A stretch of 64,000 bases of DNA from SZUA-22 sp963751695 (GCA_963751695.1 CAVVVP010000009.1:186001-250000), one strand, 5' to 3'; positions 42,007 through 52,239 are shown, counted from the stretch's first letter. Notes: generated by a model from the letters alone, not told the origin. Numbers and translations are program-made.

Positions 42007-44184
42007 TTATCCAACTGTAGAGTACCAGTAGTTATCTTTATAATTTTCAGCCAAATTCTCTTTAATAATTTTATTTTCTGTCTTTAAGAGTTTTGGATCG
42101 TGCTCAACAATTTTAAACGCATCTTCTTTGGCTTTCAGTAGTATTTTCTGGTCAGTTAAAATATCAGCATGTTTGAATTTCGGAATGCCGCTTTGTTGAG
42201 TTCCAAAAATATCTCCTGGACCTCTGAGTTTGAGGTCTATCTCTGCTAGCTTAAAACCACTTGTGTATTTTACAAGTGAGTTAAGACGAATTATAGTTTT
42301 ATTCTTTTGTATCTGTGAATCTGAGAGAAAATCGAAATTGAAAGAAAGTTCATTCTGTCGTTTACTTAAGCTGTCGCTGGTTACTAAGATACAATGACTC
42401 TCAGAAGAACCTCGTCCAATCCTTCCACGTAATTGATGAAGTTGAGATAATCCAAATATATGTGAGTCATTTATGATCATAACATTCGCATTTCGAATAT
42501 CAATACCAACTTCAATAACAGTTGTAGAAATTAGTACATCATATTTCTTACTCGCAAATTCGAACATTATGGTGCGCTTTTCATCCCAACTCATTCTACC
42601 ATGTATAAGAGCAACATTAAATTCGTTGAATGCTGAATTTTTTAATTGTTCATAATAAGTTTCAGCAGCTTTTAATTCTAGTTTCTCAGAATCTTCAACA
42701 AGTGGATAAACAATATATGCTTGAGATCCAGTTTTTAAATGCTTGATAACAAAATTATAGATGTTGTCTAGGTTGCTATCACCTCTCAAATATGTTTTAA
42801 TTGGAAGTCTGTTTTTTGGCAGTTCATCAATTATTGAAACATCAAGATCGCCATATAATGTCATTGTTAAAGTTCTAGGAATTGGGGTCGCGGACATAAC
42901 AAGAACATCTGGGGTTGAAGTTTTTGAAACCAGCTTTGAACGTTGTGCAACACCGAATCTGTGTTGTTCATCGATTACGGCTATTCCAAGCTCTTTGAAC
43001 GTAGATTTATCTTCGATCAAAGTATGTGTGCCAATATAGATAGCAACTTTTCCCTCTTGAATCTTCGAATGAATCTCTTTTTTCTCTTTCGTCTTTTGGC
43101 CGCCAAGAAGCAATTCAACAGCAACCGGAAAACCCGCAAGCATTCTTTTAATATTTTCATAATGCTGAATTGCAAGAATCTCTGTAGGCGCCATTAAGGC
43201 TGCTTGCTTATTATTTGAAACTGCAATTAACATTGCAATTAAAGCCACCATAGTTTTGCCGCTTCCAACATCCCCTTGAATTAAACGGTTCATTGGAAAG
43301 TCAGATTCCATATCTAATCTTATTTGATGAAGAACTTCTTTTTGAGCATTTGTGAGTTCAAATGGAAGAGATTTAATAAACTTTGATATTAAACTTTTAT
43401 CGAGTTTGAATTCTATACCTTTTAATTTTGTATTATAATTCTGCTTCTTTAATGCAATTAGTGACTGGATGTAGAATAGTTCTTCAAATTTAAGTCTCAT
43501 ATTTGCTCTTTCAAGCAATTCAGAACTTTCTGGAAAATGTTTATTTTTGACGGTGGATTGGAGATTCAAAAGTTTGTTTTGTTTTATAATATAAGGTGGG
43601 AGAGTTTCTTCTATTTGATCATTGTGTTTTTCTACTGCCTCACTTATTAGTTTTCTAAGACTCAATTCTCCTAAGTTAACTTTTTTCAATTCCTCAGGAA
43701 TTTTATAAAAAGGGATGATCTTTCCTGTATGAAGAAAATCTTCCGATTCATTTGAATTCAGTTTGTCAAAATCTGGATGAGCAAATTGAAGATGTCCGTA
43801 TTTCGTAATTGTCGGTTTTGCAGAGATCGCATAGTATTCATCTGTTTTGAATCTTTCCCGGAAATATTTAATACTTCTGAACCAAATACAATCAAAAAAT
43901 CCTTTTTCATCTTTCATCGAAACTTTAAAAACACTTTTTCTTCCGTAGTAGATTTCTTCAGTTTCGATAACTTTCCCTATTATCGTTATCTCCCCTTTAA
44001 AGCCAGATGAAATAAAATTTACCACTCGATTTGAATCTAGAATTGTCGTTCGGTCTAAATATCGATAAGGGAAATAATAGAGGAGATCCTTGATAGTACT
44101 AATTCCAAGGGATGAAAAAAGTTCTGCCTTTTTAGGACCAACTGTTTTTAGATATTGTATCGAGCTATCAATGGAAACAGACAT
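42007..44184 (-). CDS. recG: ATP-dependent DNA helicase RecG
   Basis: A 725-residue branch-migration helicase. The N-terminal wedge domain (OB fold, about residues 60-160; GLSTIKDLL-like GISTIKDLLYYFPYRYLDR) precedes the helicase core with Walker A QGDVGSGKTMVALIA (about 305), the DEQH box AVIDEQHRFGV, motif III SATPIPRTL, and the later VGIDIRNANVMII and QLHQLRGRIGRG. The C-terminal TRG motif region (KLAEIDLKLRGPGDIFGTQQ) is intact. RecG remodels stalled forks and recombination intermediates. Length is at the upper end of the family. It is the most 3' gene of a minus-strand housekeeping run and is 60 bases from gpsA. Confidence 0.97.
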   Translation of the reverse strand: MSVSIDSSIQYLKTVGPKKAELFSSLGISTIKDLLYYFPYRYLDRTTILDSNRVVNFISSGFKGEITIIGKVIETEEIYYGRKSVFKVSMKDEKGFFDCIWFRSIKYFRERFKTDEYYAISAKPTITKYGHLQFAHPDFDKLNSNESEDFLHTGKIIPFYKIPEELKKVNLGELSLRKLISEAVEKHNDQIEETLPPYIIKQNKLLNLQSTVKNKHFPESSELLERANMRLKFEELFYIQSLIALKKQNYNTKLKGIEFKLDKSLISKFIKSLPFELTNAQKEVLHQIRLDMESDFPMNRLIQGDVGSGKTMVALIAMLIAVSNNKQAALMAPTEILAIQHYENIKRMLAGFPVAVELLLGGQKTKEKKEIHSKIQEGKVAIYIGTHTLIEDKSTFKELGIAVIDEQHRFGVAQRSKLVSKTSTPDVLVMSATPIPRTLTMTLYGDLDVSIIDELPKNRLPIKTYLRGDSNLDNIYNFVIKHLKTGSQAYIVYPLVEDSEKLELKAAETYYEQLKNSAFNEFNVALIHGRMSWDEKRTIMFEFASKKYDVLISTTVIEVGIDIRNANVMIINDSHIFGLSQLHQLRGRIGRGSSESHCILVTSDSLSKRQNELSFNFDFLSDSQIQKNKTIIRLNSLVKYTSGFKLAEIDLKLRGPGDIFGTQQSGIPKFKHADILTDQKILLKAKEDAFKIVEHDPKLLKTENKIIKENLAENYKDNYWYSTVG

Positions 44185-44244
44185 TTTTGTAACTTTTAGG
44201 AATATTCGTTACAATATAACAAACTGTTTGTAAAATTTGTGAAG

Positions 44245-45246
44245 TTAGAATTCCAGTTCTGCTTTCATTCCGCGGGACATCAACTCGTAGGTTACTTTTA
44301 TTGGATCCTTTTCTTCAAACAGAATATTGTAGACAGCATTTGCTATTGGTACATCAATGTGATGTTTAGCTGCCAATTGGTGTACAGATCTACTTGTTTC
44401 TACTCCCTCAGCTACCATTTTCATTGACTTTAAGACTTCTGGAAGTTTCTTGCCCATTCCAATTTGTTCACCTACATAGCGATTTCTACTGTGCTTACTC
44501 ATACAAGTCACAATTAGATCACCCATTCCAGAAAGTCCAGAAAAAGTTTCGGGCATTGCTCCGAGCTCTATTCCAAGACGAGTAATTTCTGCAATTCCTC
44601 TAGTCATAATAGCTGCTTTGGTATTGTCTCCGAATTTTGCGCCATCTATTATTCCTGCACCGATAGCAATTACATTTTTCAGCGCTCCACCTAACTCAAC
44701 ACCATTAATATCAATTGACGAGTAAACTCTGAAATATGATGTCATAAACGCAGCTTGAACATCTTTTGCTGTGTTTAGATCACTTGATGCAGCAACAACT
44801 GCCGTGGGGATTTTTCTACTAACTTCCTCTGCATGGCTTGGACCAGATAAAACCGCAATATTCTTAGATTCAATTTGCAATTCATCTTCAATGATCTTGT
44901 TTACTGTAACTAGGGTTTCCTTCTCAATTCCTTTCGCTACACTAACAAAAGTTGTGTTGTTGAAAGAGAATTTCTTCATTTTTCGTAATACGCCACGTAC
45001 AAATTGTGTAGGAATTGCTATTACAATCATGTGTTGGTTATCAGAAGCTTTTTCCAGAGAATTGGTAACGAGAATATCTTGAGGAATTATAATTCCAGGT
45101 AAAAACACTCTGTTTTCTTTATGTTTAATTATACCCTTAACGTACTCTTTTTTGTATTCCCAAAGAGTTACATCATGTCCATTGTTATTAAGGATTATTG
45201 CAAGAGCAGTTCCCCAACTGCCAGCTCCCAATACAGAGATTTTCAT
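44245..45246 (-). CDS. gpsA: Glycerol-3-phosphate dehydrogenase [NAD(P)+]
   Basis: A 333-residue enzyme that makes sn-glycerol 3-phosphate from dihydroxyacetone phosphate for membrane lipid synthesis. The nucleotide-binding KISVLGAGSWGTALAIIL, the substrate loop LSGPSHAEEVSRKIPT and the catalytic Lys region GGALKNVIAIGAGIIDG are all present, as is GLSGMGDLIVTC. It is followed (in gene order, preceded) by plsY with a three-base gap, so the two successive steps of phospholipid synthesis share an operon. Confidence 0.97.
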   Translation of the reverse strand: MKISVLGAGSWGTALAIILNNNGHDVTLWEYKKEYVKGIIKHKENRVFLPGIIIPQDILVTNSLEKASDNQHMIVIAIPTQFVRGVLRKMKKFSFNNTTFVSVAKGIEKETLVTVNKIIEDELQIESKNIAVLSGPSHAEEVSRKIPTAVVAASSDLNTAKDVQAAFMTSYFRVYSSIDINGVELGGALKNVIAIGAGIIDGAKFGDNTKAAIMTRGIAEITRLGIELGAMPETFSGLSGMGDLIVTCMSKHSRNRYVGEQIGMGKKLPEVLKSMKMVAEGVETSRSVHQLAAKHHIDVPIANAVYNILFEEKDPIKVTYELMSRGMKAELEF

Positions 45247-45249
45247 GGA

Positions 45250-45927
45250 TTAAGATTTTTTCTTTTTCGAGAGTATAATTTTGCTTTCGTTACCATTTAA
45301 TAATCTTCCGATGTTCGATCTGTGTGTATAGATTACTAAAAAAGCTAAGAAAATTGTAAATGGTAATATTGTATGATAACCTGAAATATCTACATTAAAA
45401 ATATTTTCACGGACTACCATTATAATTGGAACTGAAATCGCTGCAATAACAGATCCTAGAGAAATATATCTTGAAACCAATACAACAATACTAAAAACAG
45501 CAAGTGCCAAAAGAAGATCAACAGTAATAATTGCAACTAAGAATCCAAGTGAAGTAGCAATACCTTTGCCACCTTTGAAATTAGCGAAAACAGTCCAAAT
45601 ATGACCAAAAACAGCTGAAATTCCAGCAATTATCTGAACTAAAGTAAAATCGTCAAATGGGGTAGCATTTGGGAAAGGGAAGCTTCCGAAATATATGCGG
45701 GAAACAACAATTACCGCTAAAGCTCCTTTTAATGCATCGAGAATGATTACTAATACTCCGTACTTCCAGCCAAGAACTCTAAAAACATTCGATCCTCCAG
45801 CATTTCCACTTCCGTGTTCACGAATATCAATGCCTCTGACCATTTTGCTAATTATAATGCTTGTTGGAATTGAACCAACCAAATAGGAGAGTATCAGTAT
45901 TACAATTAAATTTAACATGAAATCCAA
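45250..45927 (-). CDS. plsY: Acyl-phosphate:glycerol-3-phosphate acyltransferase PlsY
   Basis: A 225-residue integral membrane enzyme that acylates glycerol 3-phosphate using acyl phosphate. It shows the three conserved motifs: GSIPTSIIISKMVRGIDIRE, GSGNAGGSNVFRVLGWKYG and the glycine-rich FKGGKGIATSLGFLVA. Five or six membrane helices are evident. The C-terminal tail is lysine-rich (ILSKKKKS). The gene ends three bases before gpsA begins. Confidence 0.95.
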   Translation of the reverse strand: MDFMLNLIVILILSYLVGSIPTSIIISKMVRGIDIREHGSGNAGGSNVFRVLGWKYGVLVIILDALKGALAVIVVSRIYFGSFPFPNATPFDDFTLVQIIAGISAVFGHIWTVFANFKGGKGIATSLGFLVAIITVDLLLALAVFSIVVLVSRYISLGSVIAAISVPIIMVVRENIFNVDISGYHTILPFTIFLAFLVIYTHRSNIGRLLNGNESKIILSKKKKS

Positions 45928-45967
45928 TAATTATTAGAGAATTTAGTTAAAATATACAACTCATCAT

Positions 45968-46654
45968 TCATAATGTTTCAATATGGGTAATTAATCTAAA
46001 AAGGTCAAGGTCGGAATCAGTAGTAATTTTAAAATTTAATGATGACCCTTCAACAATTTTCACATGGTTTGATGCTCTATGTACTAAAATAGATTCATCA
46101 GTTCCTAAAAATCCTTCGTTTTCTGCTGATATAATAGCTTTTTGAAAAATTTTATATGAGAAAATTTGCGGTGTTTGAACTTGAAATATCTGATTTCTAT
46201 TTAAATATTCACTCACAAATTCTGTCCCTTTTATAATAGTATCCTTAGCTTTTAATGCCACCAATGCTGTGCCACACTCTTTTGCAGTTTCAATTGCGTT
46301 ATTGAGTATACTCTCCTCTAAGAGAGGTCTTGCTGCATCATGAACTAAAATTAAATCGTTATCATCTGGAGTAATAGAATTCAGAGCATTCAAAACAGAT
46401 TCTTGCCTTTCCTTTCCCCCCTCAACAATTTTATTCAATTTGGTAAGATTATTTTCAGATTTAATTTTTAATAAAAGATCAAAAAAATCTTTCTGCGCAG
46501 GAATAATTATTTCATCAACTTTTTCACAATTTTGAAATTTCTCTAGTGTATATGCAATCAGCTCTTTACCATGAACCTTAATATACTGTTTTGGTAAAGA
46601 GCTATTAATCCTTCTGCCAATGCCACCGGATGGTATAATTGCATAAACTTTCAT
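45968..46654 (-). CDS. ispD: 2-C-methyl-D-erythritol 4-phosphate cytidylyltransferase
   Basis: A 228-residue enzyme of the non-mevalonate isoprenoid pathway. The CTP-binding IIPSGGIGRRINSSLPKQY opens the protein, followed by VEGGKERQESVLNAL and LVHDAARPLL; GTDESILVHRA lies near the C-terminus. These match IspD well. Two bases separate it from queA upstream. No other isoprenoid gene lies in the window. Confidence 0.95.
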   Translation of the reverse strand: MKVYAIIPSGGIGRRINSSLPKQYIKVHGKELIAYTLEKFQNCEKVDEIIIPAQKDFFDLLLKIKSENNLTKLNKIVEGGKERQESVLNALNSITPDDNDLILVHDAARPLLEESILNNAIETAKECGTALVALKAKDTIIKGTEFVSEYLNRNQIFQVQTPQIFSYKIFQKAIISAENEGFLGTDESILVHRASNHVKIVEGSSLNFKITTDSDLDLFRLITHIETL

Positions 46655-46656
46655 TT

Positions 46657-47694
46657 TTACTTTATCAGCATTGCATCGCCATAACTCAAAAATTTGTATT
46701 TACTTTTGAGAGCTTTTTTATACGATTTCATAACATGATCATAATCTCCAAAAGCTGCAGTGAGCATTAGCAATGTTGACTCTGGTTGATGAAAATTTGT
46801 TATAAGTCGATCGACAATTTTAAACACATATGGTGGAAAAATAAATTTGTCGGTCCAACCGAGATCCGGTTTAACAAGTCCATCGGCAGTAACACTGCTT
46901 TCTAAAGCTCTGGTTGTAGAGGTACCAACAACAAACACATTTTTCTTGCTTTCAATAGCTTTATTGATAACATCAGCAGAGTTTTGAGGAATTTCGAAAT
47001 ACTCAGAATCCATTCTGTGTTTTGTTAAATCTTCAACCTCAACAGGTCTAAAAGTTCCAAGGCCAATATGGAGAATTACTGTGGCAACTTTAATTCCCTT
47101 TTTCTTTATCTTTCTTACAAGATCAGGTGTAAAGTGTAACGATGCAGTCGGAGCAGCGACTGATCCATCATATTTTGCAAAAACGGTTTGATAGTCCTTT
47201 CTATCTTCCTTCACCACTTCTCGTTTAATATATGGAGGAAGGGGAGTTGTTCCGATCTTTTCAATTGCATTGAAGATATCTCCAGCATCTTCGTTAAACC
47301 TGACAGTTCTTCCGCGAGAAGTAGTGTTATCTATAACCTCACACCAGAGTTTATCTGTAAAATAAATCCTATTGCCAATTCTAACTTTTCGAGCTGGATC
47401 AACAATGACATCCCAGATATTTTCTTTTTTATTAAGTTCTCTAAGGACAAATACTTCTATTTTTGCATTGGTCCTTTCCTTCTTACCGTATAGGCGAGCT
47501 TGCATAACCTTAGTTTCATTAACAACAAGAACATCACCCCTGGACATATAATCAATAACATTAGAGAATTTTTTATTCTCAACAGCACCAGTCTCTCTAT
47601 CCAATACCATTAATTTCGCTTTGTCCCTCGGTTTAGCAGGAAATTTTGCGATAGCAGTTTTGGGTAAATTATATTTAAAAGCTGAAAGCTTCAT
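46657..47694 (-). CDS. queA: S-adenosylmethionine:tRNA ribosyltransferase-isomerase
   Basis: A 345-residue enzyme that transfers and isomerises ribose from SAM to make epoxyqueuosine in tRNA. It contains the family's AKFPAKPRDKAKLMVLDR, GDVLVVNETKVMQARLYGKK, GSVAAPTASLHFT and ILHIGLGTFRPVEVEDL, and ends in TNFHQPESTLLMLTAAF followed by the usual KYKFLSYGDAMLI. AAGGAG lies upstream of the ATG. It heads the run queA-ispD-plsY-gpsA-recG or begins it after the ppdK terminator. Confidence 0.96.
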   Translation of the reverse strand: MKLSAFKYNLPKTAIAKFPAKPRDKAKLMVLDRETGAVENKKFSNVIDYMSRGDVLVVNETKVMQARLYGKKERTNAKIEVFVLRELNKKENIWDVIVDPARKVRIGNRIYFTDKLWCEVIDNTTSRGRTVRFNEDAGDIFNAIEKIGTTPLPPYIKREVVKEDRKDYQTVFAKYDGSVAAPTASLHFTPDLVRKIKKKGIKVATVILHIGLGTFRPVEVEDLTKHRMDSEYFEIPQNSADVINKAIESKKNVFVVGTSTTRALESSVTADGLVKPDLGWTDKFIFPPYVFKIVDRLITNFHQPESTLLMLTAAFGDYDHVMKSYKKALKSKYKFLSYGDAMLIK

Positions 47695-47723
47695 TTATAC
47701 TCCTTCATAATTAAATATTAAAA

Positions 47724-47754
47724 CCAAAAAAACGGTGGGGAATAAACCCCACCC
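47724..47754 (-). terminator. Terminator of the ppdK transcript
   Basis: On the minus strand GGTGGGG pairs with CCCCACC around TTTATT and is followed by GTTTTTTTGG, eight bases after the stop codon of ppdK. The queA gene starts about 30 bases further on. Confidence 0.9.
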
Positions 47755-47761
47755 ATAATTA

Positions 47762-50494
47762 TTATTTTCTTGGATTTTTTAACGCTGATCTTGCTGCAGC
47801 AAGTCTAGCTATTGGAACTCTAAATGGTGAACAACTAACATAATTCAAACCGGTTCTGTGGAAGAAATCAATTGATGATGGTTCACCACCATGCTCGCCA
47901 CAGATACCAACTTTCAATTTAGGATTAGTTGCACGACCTCTTTCTGTTCCCATTTTAACTAATTCGCCAACACCTTCTTGGTCGAGTGCTTCAAATGGAT
48001 CTTTAGGAATGATCTCAGATTCAACATAAGAAGGTAAGAATTTACCTGAGTCATCTCTTGAAAGTCCCATAGCTGTTTGCGTTAGATCGTTTGTCCCGAA
48101 ACTAAAGAACTCAGCAACTTCTGCGATTTTATTAGCAGTTACGGCAGCTCTTGGTAATTCGATCATTGTGCCAACTAAGTAATTAACTTTTTTGCCTTTT
48201 TTCTTGAACACTTCAGAAGCTACTCTACGAACAATCTCGGCTTGGAGTTTTAATTCGTTTACATTTCCCACCAATGGAATCATTACTTCAGGGCTCACTT
48301 TTATCCCTTTCTTCGCAACATTAACAGCAGCTTCAAAAATAGCACGAGCTTGCATTTCTGTTATTTCTGGATAAGAAATACCTAAACGGCATCCTCTAAA
48401 TCCAAGCATAGGATTGAATTCCGCCAAAGACTCTATTTTCTCTTTAATTACTTTTAGAGAAATACCAAGAGACTTTGCTACTTCTTTCTGCTCTTTTTCT
48501 TCGTGAGGTAAGAACTCGTGTAGTGGTGGATCCAGTGTTCTTATGGTAACAGGCTTACCTTTCATTACCTTGAAAATTCCTTCAAAATCTTTTCTTTGAA
48601 GGGGTAATAATTTGGCAAGTGCTGTTTTTCTATCTTTCACATTATCAGCAAGAATCATTTGACGCATAGGAAGAATTTTACCTTCACCAAAGAACATATG
48701 CTCAGTTCTGGTTAAACCAATTCCTTCAGCTCCAAATGTTATTGCATTTTGTGCTTGTTCTGGTTCATCTGCATTAGTTCTAATACCAAGTTGACGTGCA
48801 CTATCCGCCCATACCATTACATCTTTATAGGTTTTGTAAACGTCAGATTTTTTAGCATCTAGCTCTTTTGTAATAAGTACTTGCACAACTTCAGATGGTT
48901 TTGTTGCAACTTTCCCAGCAATAACTTCACCTGTAGTTCCGTCGATTGTTAAATAGTCACCTTGCTTGATGATGTGTTTTTTACCTTCAACATGCATTGT
49001 TCCTTTTTTATAATCAATGAGTAATTCACCTGCACCAGCAACACAAACTTTGCCCATCTGTCTTGCTACTAATGCTGCGTGTGAGGTCATTCCACCTTTT
49101 GCGGTTAAGATACCAACTGAGGCATTCATTCCCTTAATATCTTCAGGAGAGGTTTCAATTCTAACAAGAATTACTTTATCTCCTTTTGCAGCCATTACTT
49201 CAGCATCATGAGCAGTAAAAGCTACTCTTCCGGATGCTGCACCAGGACCGGCATTCAAGCCCTTTGTCAAAAGTCCATCTTTAACCGCTTTCGCTTTCTC
49301 TTTCATATCAAAAATTGGTCTGAGTAATTGCTCAAGCTGATCTGGGTCAATTCTCATCAAAGCTTCTTCTTTAGAAATGAGTTTTTGACGAACCATATCA
49401 ACGGCGATTTTAACAGCAGCAAATCCAGTTCTTTTACCAACTCGTGCTTGCAGCATCCACAGTTTACCTTGCTGTGCCGTGAACTCAACATCCATCATAT
49501 CACGATAATGTTTCTCCAGTTTTAATCTGATATCATTAAGTTCCTTATAAACTTTTGGATCATCCTTTTTAAGTTCTACAATTGGTAGAGGAGTTCTGAC
49601 ACCTGCAACAACGTCTTCGCCTTGTGCATTAAACAGATACTCACCGTAGAAAACATTCTCACCACTTGATGGATCACGAGTAAATGCAACACCGGTTCCA
49701 GAATCTTCACCCATGTTTCCAAAAACCATTGACTGAACATTAACTGCTGTACCCCATTCTGCTGGAATGTCATTTAGTTTTCTATATACAATAGCTCTTT
49801 CATTCTGCCATGACTCAAATACAGCTCCAACAGCTCCCCATAATTGCTGCATCGGATCAGCTGGGAAATCGTGACCAGTTTTCTTCTTGATCTCAACTTT
49901 GAATTCAGTTACTAATTCTTTTAAGTCCTCAGTAGTAAATTCTGTATCTAATTCAATTTTTCTTTTCTTCTTTTTCTTTTCAAGAATTAATTCAAATGGA
50001 TCTCTATCATGCTTATCCACTGGCTGAAGTCCGAGTACAACGTCTCCGTACATTTGCACGAATCTTCTGTAAGAATCATAAGCAAATCTTGGATTTCCAG
50101 TTTTTGCACTAAGTGCTTCAACTGTTTTATCATTCAATCCAAGATTAAGGATTGTGTCCATCATTCCAGGCATTGATGCGCGTGCTCCACTTCTTACAGA
50201 TACAAGTAATGGATTTTTAGAATCTCCAAATTTTGCGCCCATTTGTCTTTCAACCTTTGCGAGTGCATTTTCGACAGCACTTTTGAGTTCTTTGGGATAC
50301 TTCTTTTTGTTTTCAGTGAAATAAGTACAAACCTCAGTAGTAATAGTGAAACCAGCAGGGACTGGAATTCCGATATTAACCATTTCTGCAAGGTTGGCAC
50401 CCTTACCGCCGAGTAAGTTTTTCATCTCAGCTTTTCCTTCAGCTTTTTTACCGCCGAAAAAATATACATACTTAGTGGCTTTCTTTTTTGCCAT
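47762..50494 (-). CDS. ppdK: Pyruvate, phosphate dikinase
   Basis: A 910-residue enzyme interconverting pyruvate, ATP and phosphate with phosphoenolpyruvate, AMP and pyrophosphate. The N-terminal ATP-grasp domain (KNLLGGKGANLAEMVNIGIP, VSVRSGARASMPGMMDTILN), the central phosphohistidine domain with GGMTSHAALVARQMGKVC (catalytic His about residue 471) and the C-terminal PEP-binding TIM barrel (LPHEEKE, GFRGCRLGISYPEI, GICGEHGGEPSS) are all intact. A lysine-rich loop (LEKKKKKRKIEL) interrupts the N-terminal domain. GGAGG precedes the ATG. The gene lies 22 bases after lpxK, but it ends with its own terminator. Confidence 0.97.
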   Translation of the reverse strand: MAKKKATKYVYFFGGKKAEGKAEMKNLLGGKGANLAEMVNIGIPVPAGFTITTEVCTYFTENKKKYPKELKSAVENALAKVERQMGAKFGDSKNPLLVSVRSGARASMPGMMDTILNLGLNDKTVEALSAKTGNPRFAYDSYRRFVQMYGDVVLGLQPVDKHDRDPFELILEKKKKKRKIELDTEFTTEDLKELVTEFKVEIKKKTGHDFPADPMQQLWGAVGAVFESWQNERAIVYRKLNDIPAEWGTAVNVQSMVFGNMGEDSGTGVAFTRDPSSGENVFYGEYLFNAQGEDVVAGVRTPLPIVELKKDDPKVYKELNDIRLKLEKHYRDMMDVEFTAQQGKLWMLQARVGKRTGFAAVKIAVDMVRQKLISKEEALMRIDPDQLEQLLRPIFDMKEKAKAVKDGLLTKGLNAGPGAASGRVAFTAHDAEVMAAKGDKVILVRIETSPEDIKGMNASVGILTAKGGMTSHAALVARQMGKVCVAGAGELLIDYKKGTMHVEGKKHIIKQGDYLTIDGTTGEVIAGKVATKPSEVVQVLITKELDAKKSDVYKTYKDVMVWADSARQLGIRTNADEPEQAQNAITFGAEGIGLTRTEHMFFGEGKILPMRQMILADNVKDRKTALAKLLPLQRKDFEGIFKVMKGKPVTIRTLDPPLHEFLPHEEKEQKEVAKSLGISLKVIKEKIESLAEFNPMLGFRGCRLGISYPEITEMQARAIFEAAVNVAKKGIKVSPEVMIPLVGNVNELKLQAEIVRRVASEVFKKKGKKVNYLVGTMIELPRAAVTANKIAEVAEFFSFGTNDLTQTAMGLSRDDSGKFLPSYVESEIIPKDPFEALDQEGVGELVKMGTERGRATNPKLKVGICGEHGGEPSSIDFFHRTGLNYVSCSPFRVPIARLAAARSALKNPRK

Positions 50495-50516
50495 TAGTCT
50501 TTCCTCCGTATGAGTG

Positions 50517-51602
50517 TTAGTTATTTTGTTTTTTAAATAATTCTAAAATTTGTTTTTGAAACTCACCTTCGTTTTCAATTTCCATATCTATTTTAAGGTA
50601 GTAAATATCAATGTCATCCAATTCTTTCGAGAAAGCTTTCAGTTTTACATAGTCTTTTTGTGTTGTTACAACTGAATTACAATTTGTATCGTAAAACACT
50701 TTTCTTATAAGATTAACTTCTTTTAAGTTGTAGTCTTTATGATCTTTGAATAAAAGCTTGTTGCTTATATCTATATTATGCACTTCTAAAACTTTTAGAA
50801 ACGAATAAGGTCTTGCAATTCCGCAAACCACAAAACTTTTATCTCCTTTGAAATCTTCAAGTTTAAAGCTTTCGTGATTCTTTACATCGTATAGACCTGA
50901 GGATTTATATTTTCCATAAAAGATATTCTTCCCTTCAAGCTTTTGTTTTACGTTTTTTGATAATTCTATCTTATCAGAAAACTTTCTATTAATAATTATA
51001 AAATCTGCTCTCTTGATCGCTGAATATGGTTCACGCATTCTTCCAAGAGGCAATAAATTTCTGTCCATTACTCCTTTCTTTGTTAAGAACCTCTGATCAA
51101 AGACTAAAATGTTCAAATCTCGATCTATCCATCTATGCTGATAAGCATCATCAAGTACGATCGCGTCAAGCTCAACATCAGCCAAAAAATTATTAGCACC
51201 TTCAACTCTTCTCTCCGAAACTGCTGCAGGTACTTGACATTCTTCCGCTGCTAGAAAGATTTCATCACCACTCTGATTAACTGGAAGTGACTGCTTTATC
51301 CCATTAGATACTAGCTGGTAGCCTTTCGAATTTCTGCTGTACCCTCTGCTCAATATGCCGACTTTTATTCCAGCGTTTTTGAGCATTTTTGTGATCATGA
51401 TTACGCTTGGAGTTTTGCCCGCTCCACCAACAGTAATATTTCCTATTGAAATAACTTTTACATTAACTTTTTTCTGTTCAAAAATATTCAGATCGAATAG
51501 TTTATTTCTGATAGAAATAACCGACCAGTAAACCAATGTCAGTGGAGATAACAATATTTTAAGAATCTTAATCAAAAATCTCTGCTTCCTTCTGCAAGTC
51601 AT
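50517..51602 (-). CDS. lpxK: Tetraacyldisaccharide 4'-kinase
   Basis: A 361-residue enzyme that phosphorylates the 4' position of the lipid A disaccharide at the inner membrane. It has an N-terminal hydrophobic helix (IKILKILLSPLTLVYWSVIS), the P-loop ISIGNITVGGAGKTPSVIMI near residue 53, LSRGYSRNSKGYQLVS, and AIVLDDAYQHRWIDRDLNIL with the conserved DDxxQHR. The ATG at 51602 overlaps the acyltransferase gene by 35 bases; a TTG at 51575 with AAGGAAG upstream would reduce the overlap to eight. Either way it is coupled to the lpxB / acyltransferase genes. Confidence 0.95.
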   Translation of the reverse strand: MTCRRKQRFLIKILKILLSPLTLVYWSVISIRNKLFDLNIFEQKKVNVKVISIGNITVGGAGKTPSVIMITKMLKNAGIKVGILSRGYSRNSKGYQLVSNGIKQSLPVNQSGDEIFLAAEECQVPAAVSERRVEGANNFLADVELDAIVLDDAYQHRWIDRDLNILVFDQRFLTKKGVMDRNLLPLGRMREPYSAIKRADFIIINRKFSDKIELSKNVKQKLEGKNIFYGKYKSSGLYDVKNHESFKLEDFKGDKSFVVCGIARPYSFLKVLEVHNIDISNKLLFKDHKDYNLKEVNLIRKVFYDTNCNSVVTTQKDYVKLKAFSKELDDIDIYYLKIDMEIENEGEFQKQILELFKKQNN

Positions 51603-52239
51603 TTAACTTTATGCTACATTCATCAATTATTTTTGAAACTTCCTCTCTCGATAGTTCATTCCCAATGTAAATCGGATCGGAATAAATAACATTAATCTTG
51701 CTGAAAAATTTTGGAATCTGAAATCCATCCCAGCTCTTTTCAAACACATATTTATTCTTGTACGCTACACCGCAAAGTACAAGTGGTATTTCACCTCTTT
51801 GTGCAATTATTACAGCCCCAGCTTTCATTACTCGAGGAGGGCCGGTTGGACCATCCGGTGTAATTGAAATTGAATATTTGTTATTTGCTTTTTCAACTAA
51901 CATCTCCAAGGCTTCTTTACCTCCTTTATGACTTGATCCACGTTCTACATTGTAGTTCCATTTGACCAACACGTTCGCCAGTAAATCACCATCCTTGCTC
52001 TGGCTGACCAACGACGAAAAGTTCTTATCTCTTTGCAAAAACCAAGGAATTAGCATTGTTCCATGCCAGAAAGCAAAAACAATATTATTCCCATCTTTAA
52101 TAAAGCTATCAGTTTTTTCTGCGTTTTTAATATCCAGTTTTACAGTCTTACAAAGAACACTAACAGCTCCGTAAAGAAATTGATTACCAAGTACTCTCAA
52201 AAAACTTTGCTTGATCTCTTTATACTTCATGAAGCTCAT
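51568..52239 (-). CDS. DUF374 lysophospholipid-acyltransferase-family protein
   Basis: A 223-residue membrane-associated protein of the DUF374 branch of the acyltransferase superfamily. The HX4D-like block is FAFWHGTMLIPWFL; SQSKDGDLLANVL and the conserved ERGSSHKGGKEAL follow, then SISITPDGPTGPPRVMKAGA. It sits between lpxB and lpxK with overlaps of 20 and 35 bases, so a lipid A or KDO-lipid A acyl transfer is likely. That role is inferred from context. The exact acceptor is unknown. Confidence 0.85.
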   Translation of the reverse strand: MSFMKYKEIKQSFLRVLGNQFLYGAVSVLCKTVKLDIKNAEKTDSFIKDGNNIVFAFWHGTMLIPWFLQRDKNFSSLVSQSKDGDLLANVLVKWNYNVERGSSHKGGKEALEMLVEKANNKYSISITPDGPTGPPRVMKAGAVIIAQRGEIPLVLCGVAYKNKYVFEKSWDGFQIPKFFSKINVIYSDPIYIGNELSREEVSKIIDECSIKLNDLQKEAEIFD